Source: Blasia pusilla
Taxonomy: Eukaryota; Marchantiophyta; Marchantiopsida; Blasiales
DNA length: 64,000 bases
Direction: 5' to 3'
Assembly (NCBI GenBank): GCA_050084515.1
Contig: CM114275.1
Coordinates: 3,162,001-3,226,000, forward strand
The position numbers were made by a program, and so were the translations under genes. This document shows, in pieces, positions 23,941-36,829 of the stretch. The first letter of the stretch is position 1, and the number at the start of each line of letters is the position of its first letter. The notes below the pieces were generated by a model. That model saw only the letters and a list, made by a program, of their open reading frames with translations. It made no database searches and had not been told where the DNA came from.

Positions 23941-26230
23941 ATATCCACTCTCACGTGGATTACTGTCTTGGACCTTTGCCAAGACCCTTCAGATGTTGGT
24001 GAAGCTGATATCCGCTCAAAGCTTTTGTGAAGATGTCTGCACGGTTATCCTATGTTGGACAATAGACTAACTTCAAAACCTCTCTCTCGATCAATTCACG
24101 AAAAAATTGATATTGGATCTCTATGTGCTTTGTACGAGCATGAAACACTAGATTATGTGCTATGGCAATGCAACTCTGATTGTCACACCACATTACAATA
24201 GCACTTTGTGGTGCTTCTCCTATGTCCTCCAATATCCATCTCAACCATACTGCTTCACAAGACGCATACCAAGTCGCCTTGTACTCTACCTTGTTAAAAG
24301 AAAGAGCCATTGTAGGTTGCTTCTTGCTGACCCATGACACCACACTTGATCCTACCAGAAAGCAATAACCCGAAACTGAACTTCGAGAATCTGAATCTCC
24401 TGCCCAATCCGAGTCACAAAAAGTTGTCATTTCCGTCCCTGCTCCATAGGTGATGTCGTACTCGATAGTGCCTTTGATGTACTTCAACACACGCATCCCT
24501 GCCTTCCAATGGTTCTCACGAGGCTTAGTTTGAGAACGTACTCAACACTCCCACAACGAAGCTAATGTCTGGTCTAGTGTTACATAAAAATATCAAACTG
24601 CCTACAAGCTTTCTATACAACTTTTCATCTACCAATGGTGAAACATCCTCCATCGAGAGTTTCAACTCTACATCCTTTGGCGAGACCACTTCCTTACACT
24701 CAGTCATCCCGAATGCCTTCAAGATTTCTCTAGCATACTTTTGCTGAGAGAGAAAAAATAGAATTTGACTGTTGCCAAATCTCCAGCCCTATAAAGTAGT
24801 GCAAAAGACCTAAATCTGACATTTCAAACTCAGATTTCAGCACTCCCTTCATTTCCTCTATTTTCTTACTGTGGTCTCCTGTGATGATAAGATCATCCAC
24901 ATATAGGACTATCAACATATACATCCCATCTTTGCAAAACACAAACAAATTTGCTTCTGACGGACTCTTGATGAGATCCTTCTCTCGGAAGAATGTATCT
25001 ATTCGTTGATACCATACCCTTAGGGCTTGCTTCAACCCATACAATGCTCGATGAAGTAAATACACTTTCTCTTCTAATTTAGGTGTCTCAAAACCTAATG
25101 GTTGAGATACATACACCTCCTCCTTGAGACTCCCGTTCAGAAAGGCATACTTCACATCGTATTGGTATACATGCCAACGTCTTGTTCTTGCAACCGCTAT
25201 AAAAATTTGAATGGTTGTCATCCTTGTAGTAAGAGCAAAAGTCTCTTAGTAGTCAAAACCTTTGATTTGTGAGCATCCTTGTGCAACCAAACTCCCTTTG
25301 AATTTATCCAATGTACCGTTCGACTTGTACTTGGTCTTGTACACCCACTTTGTGCGTATTATCTTCCTTCCCTTTGGCTTCTCAAACAAAGTCCAAGTTT
25401 CATTTCTCTGAATAGCGTCCATCTCCATCTGCATGGCCTCTCTCCATTGAGGATGAGCAAGGACCTCATCCAAGCATGATGGCTCTTCCACCTTCAAGAC
25501 CTCTGTCATCAAGGCCATGTTGACGAGATGTGCGGAAGCTCTATTGTGCTCCTCTAGTCTCTTGAATCTTCTTGGATGTGTAACAACTTCATCAATTGTT
25601 GGTGGATCCTTACCGTCCAAGAGTTGCTTTATCCACTTAGGATATGACGACCGTAGTGGAAGAGCACGCTGCTCTTTGTAATCATCACCAAATTCTTCTT
25701 CTTTATGATCTGATGTAAACACTGGTGGTGTGCTCCGGTGGGTTATCTCTTCGTTTGATGATAATGTGGACGGACCACTGATATCCGCCATTTGACGTAG
25801 TTGTTCCTGGAACACCACATAACGACTCACAAGCATCTTCTTTGCCTCAGGACACCATAGGCGATAAGCTTTAGACTCATCACTGTATCCCATAAAGATG
25901 CACTTCGTGCTTTTGGACTCGAGCTTGGTCCTGGATGCTTCAAGAATATGTACAAAGCACTCACTACCAAAAGTCTTGAAATGTTGGAACGATAGTACCT
26001 TACTTGAGTATGATTGATAAGGAGTCATGCCTTACACTAACTTGGTAGCACTTCTATTTAGAATGTAAACGGCAGTATTAACAGCTTCAGCCCAAAATCC
26101 TTCTATCAAACCATTTGCTTTCATCATACATCTTGCCATCTCCACGACTGTACGGTTTCGACGTTCAACAACTCCATTTTGTTGTGGTGTATGTGTCATG
26201 GTTAACTGTCGCTGTAGATGAGATCTTGAA
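23941..26230 (-). mobile_element. Ty1/copia retrotransposon, pol fragment (integrase end, RT, RNase H)
   Basis: Reading 26230 to 23941, the copia order is clear. The end of the integrase core has HTPQQNGVVERRNRTVVEMAR, followed by FGSECFVHI. A variable linker comes next. RT then follows with TKWVYKTKYKSNG, YDVKYAFLNG, LYGLKQALRVWYQ and the catalytic LYVDDL box near 24905. RNase H/3' region has FCDSDWAGD, SKKQPTMALS and DNQSC, then the HARTKHIEI block. Frame breaks at about 25240, 24725 and 24500 and an internal stop at 26038 make it non-functional. Gag, protease and the integrase N-terminus are missing: copia sequence stops abruptly near 26215, where CACTA TNP2 coding sequence begins on the opposite strand. 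Confidence 0.88.
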
Positions 26231-26345
26231 AGCTTTGGATAAGATTGTTCTTCCCACAGGAGACATGGTTCCCCCAAGCTATTATGCCGCAAAGAAACTA
26301 ATCAGTAAGTTGGGGATGGGTTATAATTCCATCCACGCAGTCATA
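26215..26345 (+). pseudogene. CACTA TNP2 transposase, 5' coding piece
   Basis: The plus frame reads DEILKALDKIVLPTGDMVPP, SYYAAKKLISKLGMGYNSIH, which is the characteristic TNP2 segment just before the conserved Cys-rich CP..C motif. Upstream coding is lost at the junction with the copia element. Downstream, the coding is interrupted after IHA and resumes near 27620. Confidence 0.8.
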
Positions 26346-27620
26346 TAGTAAAATCAGCGAGTGTGTAAACTCCTTCCTTGTTAAGTGTTAGATTGAGTTT
26401 TATTATTATTAAGTAAATAATTTTAGGAAAAGGAAATTCCCATGTTTAAACCTCTTTATGATGCCTCTTTTATGCGGGCCCAACTTTAGGAAAAGAGGTA
26501 ATAAATAAAAGATGACTTTATAAAAGTAAAGTAATGAGGATCGTCCTTTAATGAAAAATAAAAGTAGTTTTGGCTGATGGCTAGGTTGGTTGGGGTAATT
26601 TGGAAAATATCAAGTGGGATAAAAGAAGATATTTTGGAAGAGATAAGAAGAAATCTACTTGTGTTAAAATGAGAGGAAGTCATGTGGCACAAGATAAGAT
26701 TAGTTCTATTTCGTACTCTTGTGGATCATTTGTGAGTATATAAAAAGGAGGGATCTTCAAGGGTTCATCACCTTCTATTCCACATCTTGAGTCTCTCGTG
26801 TCACTCTTGAATGTACGGCTTTAGGATTGCTTGCTCTTCCAATGAGAGTGGATCACCCCTCTTGGGAGAGTAACTTGACCATGGTTCATTCTTCGAGAGG
26901 TTTTTAGAGTGTGGTGTATGTGTGGAGATGAGAGGCTTGTCACCTTAGAGGAGTTTAGTTATACTAAAATAATGAATGTTTTGGCTCGTTCCCAATGAGA
27001 GTGGATTATCCCTCTTGGGAGAATAATTCCGCCAAAGCCCATTCTTGAGGAGAGTAGAGAATGTCTGTCAAGCATGGATAGGGGTGGAGCACGAGTTGTG
27101 TCTGACTTTCCTTTCCTCAACCCATATCATGTCAAGGTACTCTTTGTAGATAGGCACTCGTTCACTTGCTATTTAATTTATCACTTTGGGGAGGCGTTCA
27201 TGAACGAGGTCATGCAATCTCCAACTCCGATGATTCTTCCTATCGTCACATATGGAAGGACATGGGATTGTACTTTGTAGGTCCTTATATAGCAATCCAT
27301 GGATGTCAATAGGCCTGCTCAAGTAGGGTTTAACACTTTTTGTGTTATCTTCCTTGTGTATAAGCGTAAAATAGTTTATAAGGATTTTATAGTTAGGAAT
27401 GTCAGGGTCCGATGTTACAAAGAAGTGATCATCTCGGCACTTCCATTTGTAATAGCTGTCGTGAGAGAATGGAGAGTATACATAGTAATTTTGAATTGAA
27501 AAAGGAGAACTTCTTAGAGATTTCACTTTGTATCGACCACGTCTACCGCAGCTAGAAGGCCTGCCCTTACTCAAAGAAAGGCTCTCGATACGACAACGCA
27601 TGCCCTAGTGGCTGTGTCTT
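26346..27620 (+). repeat. LTR-like insertion within TNP2
   Basis: The segment separates two halves of TNP2 that are adjacent in intact transposases, so it is either a late insertion or a large intron; I favour an insertion. It contains a TATA-like GTATATAAAAAGG at about 26737 and an imperfect direct repeat of about 45 bases (CAATGAGAGTGGAT...CCTCTTGGGAGA) at about 26837-26884 and 26991-27035. A frame at 27074-27280 is unidentified. Exact ends and a target duplication were not found. Confidence 0.45.
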
Positions 27621-29580
27621 CTTTCGAGGAGACTTAATCGATGTACATAATTTCCCAGTGTGTGGTAAGTCTAGGTTCAAGCAAATGGGAAGGTCATTGG
27701 TGCCCTCCAAAGTTCTAAGACATTTCCCTATTATCCCTAGGCTCGAGCGGATGTTTAGATGTAAGACTTTGTCTGAATTATTAACTTGGGCACCACATAA
27801 CAAGAGCAAGGATGGATTGGTGAGGCAAATTTCTGATAGCAAGGCGTGGCAGCATATGGATAATTTATATCCTGAGTTTATGCGAGAGAAGAGAAATTGT
27901 TGGTTTGGGCTATCTTTGGATGGTGTAAACCCTTTTTCTGAAAAATCAAGCTCATGGTCAACTTGGCGAGTGCTATTGGTAAACTAAAATCTGCCTCCTT
28001 GGCTGCAAACCAAGAAATGTTTTTCTATGTTAGCTCTAATTATACCCGGGACGGAGAGTATCAATGCCCAAAACATCGACACATTTTTAATTCCTTTAGT
28101 AGAAGAGTTCCAAGAGTTGTGGAAAGGAGTCCAATTTCAAGATGTTAGGAAGTTAGACGGCCATTGGAATTTCACTTTTAGGGCGAGTCTCATCTGGACT
28201 ATAAATGACTATCCTGCATATGGAACCATAGCTGGACAAAGTCATGGGGGAAAGCTTGGGTGTGCCATATGTGGACCAAGTATTGATTTTGATTTTTCAA
28301 AATCGTTTGGAAAGCCTATATATGGCTGCCATCGGCGTTACCTTCCGATGAGTCACAAATGGAGGAGTCATAGGTATGGTGCACATTTCAATGGGAATGC
28401 AGAGATTAGAGGCCCCGTGCCTAGATTGACGGCCCAAGACATTCTGTTATGGGCTAATGAGAAAAAAGAGTATGACGAGGGTGGGGGTCGCGAAGACGGG
28501 CCATATGATCCTTACAAGAGGACCGGAGTAAAAAGGAGGAGCATTCTATTTGATCTCCCCTATTGGGAAGTATCCATGCTAGTTGTATGAATTTGTAATT
28601 TTTTGTGTTACTGATTCTTTCTAAAACCTTTGTGTTTTGTGTGAGTGTATTTTTACTTCCTTAATACATGTTCAGCATCTTCTTATACAATATTCATTAG
28701 ATGTCATGCACGTGGAGAAGAATATAGCTGAAAATTTGGTGAAGATCTTATGGTGAGTTAAAGATACGATCAAAGTCAGGAACGACATGGAAGCTCGCGG
28801 TATAAGGTCCCATTTGTGGTTGCAACCACATCCCACCAGAGCGCAAGGACTATTGAAACCTCTTGCTGATTATTGTCTCACTGCCCATGAGTTAAATATC
28901 TTCATATCCAGAGTACAACAACTGAAAGTGCCATCTGGTTATTGCGGGGAATTACGCAAGCATGTTGTAGCTCATAAGTTAGGAAACATGAAGTCACATG
29001 ACTACCATGTTTTCATTCACCAAATTCTACCTTATTGCGTCTGTGGTCTCTTGAAGGAACATGTGAGGATGACAATATTGAGGTTATCTCACATTTTGCA
29101 AACAGTGTGTTTAAAATTTTATGATCCAGCGACCTTTGAAAAACTTCGTGAAGATACAGCCTTGACACTATGTCTTCTAGAAATGCATTTCCCACCATAT
29201 TTTTTTAATGTGATGACACATCTCCTAATTCATGTTGTGGAGGAGTTAGACATGTGTGGACCAATGGCTTGTCATTGGATGTATCCAATGGAGAGATATA
29301 TGGAATACATGAAGAAGTACGTGCGATCAAAAGCCCGTCCCGAAGGTTGTATGGATGACGGGTATGTAATGAGGCAATAGGCTTTGTAACAGAGTACATG
29401 AAACGCTTTGAAGACATCAAGACCCAAGTGTGGGATGATGGTGAGGAAGATGGCATTTTTGGTGAAGAGCTTGAGGGTGTAGGAACTCCCATTCGACTAT
29501 CCAAGGAGCTTATCAAATTAGCGCATCATTTTGTGTTACACAACACTGAGTCGATGGTTGAATGGCATAGGTAAAGTACT
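27621..29580 (+). pseudogene. CACTA TNP2 transposase, main coding part
   Basis: TNP2 is the DDE-type transposase of CACTA elements. After VCGKSRFKQ (27660) come VLRHFPIIPRLERMF, WFGLSLDGVNPF, the RHxE-like region with ASLIWTINDYPAYGTIAGQS, and GCAICGPS. 28787-29380 continues with GIRSHLWLQPHP, NMKSHDYHVFIHQILPY, HFPPYFFNVMTHLLIHVVEE and MYPMERYMEYMKKYVR, all classic TNP2 blocks. A short region at 28590-28780 holds DVMHVEKNIAENLVKILW with a stop. Frames change near 27955-28030 and between blocks (some joins may be introns), and stops are present, so the gene is decayed but long and well conserved. Confidence 0.88.
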
Positions 29581-29664
29581 TCTATTCTTTATGATCAGAT
29601 GTGTAGGCATGGTGAATATATTCCATATTGAAAATGTTTGTATTCAAATCACCATTAAAGACAT

Positions 29665-30402
29665 TTGATGTCTTTGCAAGTGTCGTTGAACACGAAGTAT
29701 GAGTTTGAGAATGCGAGCATACCTTTTAAGGATTGGATTCATCCTGCTGTTATCCAAGATGCCATAACCCATAATAGAGAAGTTGATCCTCAAGTCCTAT
29801 CCTTGTCAATTCCTCCTAATGCCAAATTGCTTTCTTATAAGAGTATGAAAGCTTACAGAAGCCACTACAGGGTAGAAGGAGTAAATGGCTCTAATGAGTT
29901 TACAACCTACGATAGTGGTATAGGGGCGGTCTTTCTCGATGAGAAGTCTCCTCTTCAGCACTATGCGTACTCTTATGTTGGGGTCTTAGTGGACATATTG
30001 TCCCTTGATTATGGTATGGTAGATCAACCCATTGTTTTGATGAGAGGGAGGTGGGTAAAGGCAGATTGGAACTCATGACATGCTTCCATGAAGATGGACA
30101 AGGAGGGATTCTTACAGGCTAATATGAGATCATGGGAACCTGTGAACTACGCTCCGTTTGTATTCCCATCCCAAGTGGAGCAGGTTTCTTACGGGGAGGT
30201 GCATGAGGGTGGTGAATGGAAAATAGTCATGAAGAGAGAGGCAAGATCGCGTAGAGTTGTATTTGAGGATGGAGACTCTCCTCAGGGTTGTTGTAAAGAC
30301 TTCCCTGACCTCCATGTTCCAATACCTGATCCTGGATCCCTACCTACACTAAACACAATGGGAGCTCAAGTTTTAAGCAAGGCAGAGATAGTCACCGCTT
30401 AA
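29665..30402 (+). pseudogene. CACTA transposase C-terminal region (DUF4216-like)
   Basis: The frame 29665-30078 and, after one stop, 30088-30402 read as one domain: SYVGVLVDILSLDYG, VLMRGRWVKADW, then YAPFVFPSQVEQVSYGEVHE and GEWKIVMKREARSRR. This matches the DUF4216 region that follows TNP2 in plant CACTA elements. The single in-frame stop at 30076 is the only obvious break. Confidence 0.75.
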
Positions 30403-31178
30403 GTACATGTTAAGGAAGTGCATATTCTTCATGTATCTAATGTAGGATTAGTCTCACACAAATGCTCTACATCAGATTTTGATGATTCAAATTAGAGTAG
30501 AGGAAATTCATGGGACCCTAGGAGTAGTTGCTTTTAGTAATTCCATCTTAGTATTTGGAAGCCCAGGAAATTCATGATGATCTCATATTCTGTTACTTGA
30601 TCTTGAATGATAGAGTTCAGGTTTGTTTAATCCTTAGATCTATTGGCTGCCTTGATATTTGTTGGGTTTATATGGATTAGATAAGGTACTAACTACTTGT
30701 TTGATGCATGGATCTCTATGCTAGTGATTACTCCATGTTTATCTTCATTGGTGCTTTGTAACCTATCGTAGCAGCAAAGTGTTATGTGGAGAAAAGAGCA
30801 CTTGCTGCCAACCTTTGTGTTGTTGCTATTGTAATTCTCACATGTCTGATTTTGAGAGCAATTACTATCCTGCATTTTTGAAATGACATGAGTGATGGTG
30901 AGTGGGGATTAAATCCCAATTGTTTCGAGGGCATTATAGGCTATATTCACAACCATAATCCTAGCACTTCTGATAGTGAGACCAAGGTGATCACGGACCA
31001 CCCAACATCCTCTAACTTGTACGAGGAAGAGAGGAATCGGAGAGTGGAGTTCATAAAAGAAAAAGGAAGCTCAATTTTTTGCAGGAGTAAGGGATTTGTA
31101 AGCATCTTGCCTTGCCTCCCACTTGATTCCTTCCTTTACTATGTTCCTTGAGTTTCTTGTTGCTTCCAAGGATTAAGA

Positions 31179-33480
31179 TTGTACCATAGGCTGATATGTA
31201 CACCATATATGAGTCATTGGGTTTCGTGTTCATTTCATAGGTTTGTTGCGCCAAGCACTTGTAGGCACTATAAGCCTATCAAAGGTATAAAGGCTGATCA
31301 TACCCCAAGGCGGAGTGCCCGATTACTCAGAAAGGCAACGAGCATCAAGGACTACAATCAGAGGATTAAGATGGATCATTCAATGTCCAAATCACATGAG
31401 GAGGCTTGGTTGGAGGAAGGGAGGGTAAGAGAATTTTCAGATTTTGCATCAAACATCCCTTATCTATTCTTGATACTATGCTTCGGTTCCTAAACTATAT
31501 TTTGATTCCAACCTGGATGTTTGGATGGTGTGTTGAGTAGCCAAGGACAAAGGAGCATGATGCAAAGCCACCAATCTCTACGCCACCCTTTCAACTCCTG
31601 GTATCATCAGCAGTGGATCAAAGGGTAATATTTACTCTCGATCTCTATTCTGGGTCTTGGTTTTGGTTGCATTTCCAAGCTAATGTTGAAAGTTTGTTGT
31701 GCATACTCATTTGACATAGTTCTTACTGATCATATGAAGTGCATTGCCTCTAAAATTGTAGACATTGGAAGGGACTCCGTCATATGCCACCTTGCAAATG
31801 CAATCATATCCTCAATTACCTTGGTCACAAAATCAGATGCCATGGTGGCTTCCAATGATGATGCAAGCACCAATGGCATTTGGTAATCAATTCCAACAAC
31901 AATGGCCTACCACTGGGCAAACTTCTCACCCTGGCCCCCCCTCCTTGGGTAAGTATTCAATTATGAGATTCAAAGCAATTGTTGTCATATTTACATCTAT
32001 ACCATGAGAGAATTCTAAACAAAGGAGATTATGTTGTTCTGTGCTTGATAAGGAGGACGTCCATTCCCGCCACCACCTCCACATCAACCACCTCATTCCT
32101 CCAAGGTTGAAGATGACTAACTATATCACAGTAGATCACAATCATGCGCAACACCAAGCCCAACAAAAAATGTGTCTTCTCGACAAGGTGCAAGTGTTGG
32201 TATGCATCATTGGTTGTATGATTGTGTTTAAGGTTAAGGTTTGATTACATTCTAGTTTGATGATATTGTTCAGAATTGAGTCTGGGTTCCCTAATACATA
32301 AAGATGAATTTGAATTCATTCTTTCAGGAGAAAGGAGGAGTAGGTCTAAGCATGACCTATGGAAGCGTGATGTGAACCATACCTTCAATTCATTCAACCA
32401 AGGATTCAGATTTTGCAAAGAGCAAAATGTGAAGCCTAGATGCAAATTACTACCGATTCGCCATCCGAACACCAAGGTACCAGGCTATGAGCCTTGGTTG
32501 AATGAATTGAAGGTATGGTTGATGAGGTGCCTGGACCTGTCATGCATCGAGATTAGTAAGCAAAACTCAATAAGCATGGCAGTCGTCCAAAATCACATAC
32601 TTGAGGCATACACGTATGTGGGTGCACGATCTCTCTCCCTCAATTATGTGAGGAAAAAAATTGCTCAACTTTTTTAAAACAGAGAGGTCCAATATTTAGA
32701 ATTATTGGATCATTCATGGGGCTCAATGTGCAGTCCCATGTCACCTTGATACCAATGAAGAGTTATGGGCCAGATTGTTAGATGATTGGCTTTCATAGGA
32801 GGGCAAGATGAAAGCAGAAAAGATAGCAAGAGCAAGATCGAAAGTCAAGACTCTACATTATACTGGACGGGCAGGTCTAGATGGACTAGATATAAGTTTA
32901 CTTGGAAAATTGTGAGCTTATACATGTGATTCTCCTCTTTTAGTGTTTTTCTTGCTTCAATACAATACATATAAATCAATGTTTAGGAGATATTGGACAG
33001 ATATGTTGCTTTGTGGTTGTGGATTAGGATCTATTATGCCTTGAGAAAATTGTTTCTCTACTCCTTAGTGTCCTTGAAGTTCAGTTTGGTAATTAGGTTA
33101 GAGGTATGTGCTCAAGTATCCCAAGGTCATAGGAAAGGGTTGGTGGCAACAGAAATTGAAGGAGGGGAACAAGATGACCTTCCCAAACGATCAGGATTTA
33201 CACAATTGAGCTCTCCTGTAAGCGCACTCTTCAATGATACAAGTCTCTAGATCTTCAATGAGCAAGTATAAAGTGCAGATCTGATTCTCTTTGTCTAAGT
33301 ATACTTGGAACCCTATTTACTTAAATTATGGTTCTTCTCCTATGTCAGAGTGTGGAATCCAGGGTTACCATCCAATTGGAAGAGGTTGAGAAGAAGTGGA
33401 GTGCAGATATAGAGGAGGTAAAGTCACAAATGGAAATACAAAAAAAAGACACTAGGAGCGCTTATGGAGATGGTATCTAA
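31179..33480 (+). pseudogene. CACTA accessory ORF pieces (transposase_24 / En-Spm-like)
   Basis: Coding-like pieces include a basic segment RRSARLLRKATSIKDYNQR (31.30-31.37 kb), a Met/Pro/Gln-rich stretch at 31.77-31.93 kb, and DEFEFILSGERRSRSKHDLW (32.3 kb). Further on are DDWLS...GKMKAEKIARARSKVKT (32.78-32.86 kb) and a coiled-coil-like VTIQLEEVEKKWSADIEEVK segment (33.37 kb). Such proteins (TNPA-like, DNA-binding at subterminal repeats) accompany TNP2. Intron-like gaps and stops separate the pieces, and the exact exon structure cannot be fixed by eye. Confidence 0.5.
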
Positions 33481-34075
33481 ACTCGCTTCACGCGATGCAC
33501 CCATTGCATCCAAGCCACTTTTCAACAATTTATACGTAGAGTCAACTCCAACCTCTGATGGAGATCCTAAATCAGATAAGCTCAAATTCTACATTTCTTT
33601 GTTTCATTCATGGTTGCATATTCTTTGAATGTGGAAAATTACTCTTACATAGAAAACACGCTCTTCTGATGTAACTAAAGTTAAGAAATATGACAGAAAT
33701 TTCCCGAACTGTATTCTACCCATGTTCTTTTCAAACTTTCAAGCTTTGTCATCAGTGTTATATGCTACTAACTCTGGAATTATATGTAATTCATACACGA
33801 AAAGGCAAGATTGACTCTTAGCCAATTGCTGATCCATAAGTAGTGGTCGGGGGTAAAAGCATGGGTTCAACTTATGGTGGAGATCATGGCACTACACACT
33901 CAACATGTAAGGAGTTATATTCATACTCCATTGCTTTGTGTAGAATTCAGTTCAGACCAGAATTCTGTTTAATGTAATAACCTAAGCAAGATGGAATTGA
34001 AACTCATTATTTAGGATGCTATGGGTGGTTTGGATTTTAAACATCAACATCACAAAAGCAAGTACTGAAGTTTTA

Positions 34076-34590
34076 GCAACGATATCACGTCTTTTAAGAT
34101 AGATCGGTGAGATCTAGTAGAGCGCCTTCATGAGTAGTGAAGGACATGCTCAGTAGGTTGAGGATGCCCTGCTAAGGCCCGGAAAACTTAAGAGAGCAGG
34201 TTTCCCCTTCGTTTCGGCTCATTTGGAGCCATATTGAGAAACTTACTATTTTAGATAAGTATCATCTCGAGTATATGACCGACTTTCTATTTTTGTTAAG
34301 TGGCCCTTGACCTCCTACATCAAGTCAAGAGCCAAGGATGTGACTTGGGAGAATAGGTTACCATAGAGAGAGCTTGGGAGAGGGGAGGGATATACCTCAA
34401 GGAAAGAGAGCTTGAGAGCTCATTCTCTCTTTGTTGAACCTCTTAGCATGAGGCGGCGGAGCTATGGTCCCTTGCCTTGTGAGTGTTACCCAAGCCTCTC
34501 ATTAGGAGAGTGGGTTTGGTTTGACATGAGAGAGAGTGCACACCTTTGAGAGCTATGGTGTGAGATGGTGTAGAGAGAGATTGGATCTTA
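34076..34590 (-). repeat. LTR-like block, inverted relative to the copy at 18.84-19.31 kb
   Basis: This is a diverged reverse complement of about 18840-19310. Shared landmarks include CCCACTCTCCTAATGAGAGGCTTGGG and the stretch around AGTAAGTTTCTC. The gypsy fragment to its right has the same orientation as the one right of the 18.8 kb block, so one of the two LTR-like blocks is flipped. That points to a separate insertion or a rearrangement. Confidence 0.65.
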
Positions 34591-34764
34591 CTTTACAAAG
34601 AGACCATCTTACTTTACAACGAGACAAGAAGTACTACCATGACATACATCTCTCGGACTCTAAGAGCAAGAAGGTTGGGTGCTCATGTGGCCCCATTATT
34701 AGTCGCCTTCTTGTCATCCATGTCACAGAAAAAGTCAGAATTGAAACCTACCTAGTATCTCCTC

Positions 34765-35430
34765 TATGTACATCTGTGACACATTCATCGTCCCCGAGGA
34801 ACCCTTGTGAGAGGTGGCGTCAGATATGCCATAAGCCAACCTCTCGAACATCCATCACAGACTAGCATCGTGGCCGCACCACGGGCAAAACCACACAACA
34901 TACAACGCAAGCATGCAGGAACTACTACTAAGCTCGGATCTACTGTACCATCAATGTTAGGAAGGTGACATGGTGCACAATTACGCACATGGTCCTTCCA
35001 TACCATATCATCGCGTCCCTCCAACAAGAGAACACCGGATGGCAAAACGTCACGCACTCTCAGGATAGTGCGCCGTGCAATCACATCCAACGTCATCGGT
35101 ACCGTCTGTTGCAAGTAGACATAGTCTCCTTGATGAAACCTCTGGATAGTTGGTCAATAACCTCCATCCCGAATAGTCACATACCTCAACGTATCTTGAT
35201 GCTGCGCAATCGCCAAGTTCTCGAACGCCATGGGCATCACTCTCCGAAACAACTCAGCCCTCTGAGAAAATGCTCGCATCCATACATCTTGGTCATCAAG
35301 GTCCAACACCTCACCAGCATCTCGAAGAATGGCCGCAGGTAAATATGGATCTCGGCCATAAAGTAGCAAGTACGGTGAAAATGATGCTAAGGATGTCTGC
35401 CTGCTGAATCTGTATCCCATCGCCTCTCCT
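34765..35430 (-). pseudogene. Ty3/gypsy integrase C-terminus plus PHD finger, nested in the CACTA element
   Basis: On minus, 35420-35154 reads SRQTSLASFSPYLLLYGRDP and the following integrase C-terminal block, and 35114-34785 continues with GDYVYLQ and CHLPNIDGTVDPSL. The frame then enters a PHD finger at about 34912-34765: CMLC, then VCDGCSRGW, TPPLTRVPRGR, an in-frame stop in place of the conserved Trp, and MCHRC. Six of eight zinc ligands remain; the central His is Leu and its partner Cys is Tyr. It is a 3' fragment of the family at 19.6-21.0 kb. RT and the catalytic core are absent, so it is inactive. Confidence 0.85.
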
Positions 35431-36015
35431 TACACTCTCATTCAAAAACTCCAAAGAATGTCCAACGGAGGAGTTGAGCTGGAAGTGGTCAACATGAGAC
35501 CGCGCACCCTAGCAGTAAGGAAATTCTCTTATTTCATGTTAGGGCATGTGAATTTAAACTTGCTTCCATGGTAGATGTTTTGTATGATGATAAGGCAAAC
35601 ATTTTTCTAACATAATCTTTCCTTGCTGGTTATGTTTTTGTGTAAAGACAATGTAAGTGTGGACAACAAAATAAAGTCTCCTTCGAAAAACAGGAGGAAA
35701 TCAAGGCTACAACCTAATTTAGCGAATGAGCAATATAGTGAGGCTCGTTCAGGCTCTTCAAAAAACAGACCGAAGTAAGCTTTTCACTTACATATAAAGT
35801 GGCTTATACAATTTCTTCTTGTATCCATGTAACTAATATATATAGGTGTGGAAAACTATCTGATTGTGTAGGAATTGTGAGATTTTTGCATATAATGCCA
35901 AATTGGGGATGGTCATTCAGGAAGGTAAATTGATGCGTACTTCTATTTTTCCCTGTAGCACATGAACGCGAAGTATGTATTGCAAGAAACTAACCTTGAA
36001 TTGTCATTTGTTTGA

Positions 36016-36297
36016 TTGTAGTCGCAGATTGGAGATAATGTCCTACTCACTAAACCAAAGTTGAGTAGGACAATCCTTGGATCTGGAATAATTTCAGGCT
36101 TTGGTGGAAAGGAGCCATTTCATGGCAAAAATATTCCGTTGAGAATGGTTCGGGTAGATTTGAAGGATGTTTATGATCCACATTATCCATTGTGGACACC
36201 TAATCTAGTTGATGATCCTCCACATATTACTTTTGCTGATTCTCTTGGCTCAAGCATCCTATGGCCGGAGATGCATATGAGGAAGGTGATTCAATAG
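36016..36297 (+). pseudogene. Tnp1/En-Spm-like domain of the CACTA element
   Basis: The frame reads QIGDNVLLTKPKLSRTILGSG, then FHGKNIPLRMVRVDL, and ends FADSLGSSILWPEMHM. The order of a VLL start, a GxI...FHGKxIPL core and a final SILWP is the layout of the Tnp1/En/Spm-like domain found near the 3' end of autonomous CACTA elements. No stop lies inside 36061-36294. It supports the view that this was once an autonomous element. Confidence 0.65.
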
Positions 36298-36829
36298 GTG
36301 TTTTGTGTCATGAAGATGAAGTTGGATGAATGTAGAAGGACATTTCTCAGGTTTTGAGTGCAAATTAAAGGGCTAACATTATGGCCATATATATGCATGT
36401 TAAGAAACTTAGTTATTCTTCATAATGCTTTGGCTTTAGGATTTTTTTTCTCTTCAAGTTTTGATCCTACTTTTCTTTAGTAAACCAGCATTGGTATGAA
36501 CCACTCAAGATCCTTTTTAGGTATGTATTTGTGAGTTGTCCTCACCTGGTTATTGTCAAGACTCAACCAATTTTTTGTGTGAAGCATTGTAATCTTTAAT
36601 ATGAAGGTGTAATCTTTTGAATGAGTGTATATTTCTTGTGTAATGTATTCTGATCTTTGCCAATTTTTAATTCCATGTGATTTATTTAGTTAGCTTTTGA
36701 CTTTTGCCATGTGTAAGCATATCAAGAATTATGTAATTGCTACTCATGCTTGTCCTCTAGTGCTTGATTTCAATTTTGTTGAGTAAACCTACATTTCTGT
36801 CCTTCAAGTTCTATTGCGATGACTATACA

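Noticed and set aside
26838-27035. Direct repeats considered as a riboswitch or structured RNA
   Set aside because: Two imperfect 45-base copies next to a TATA-like box in an LTR-like insert fit an LTR promoter region better; no conserved RNA fold is evident.
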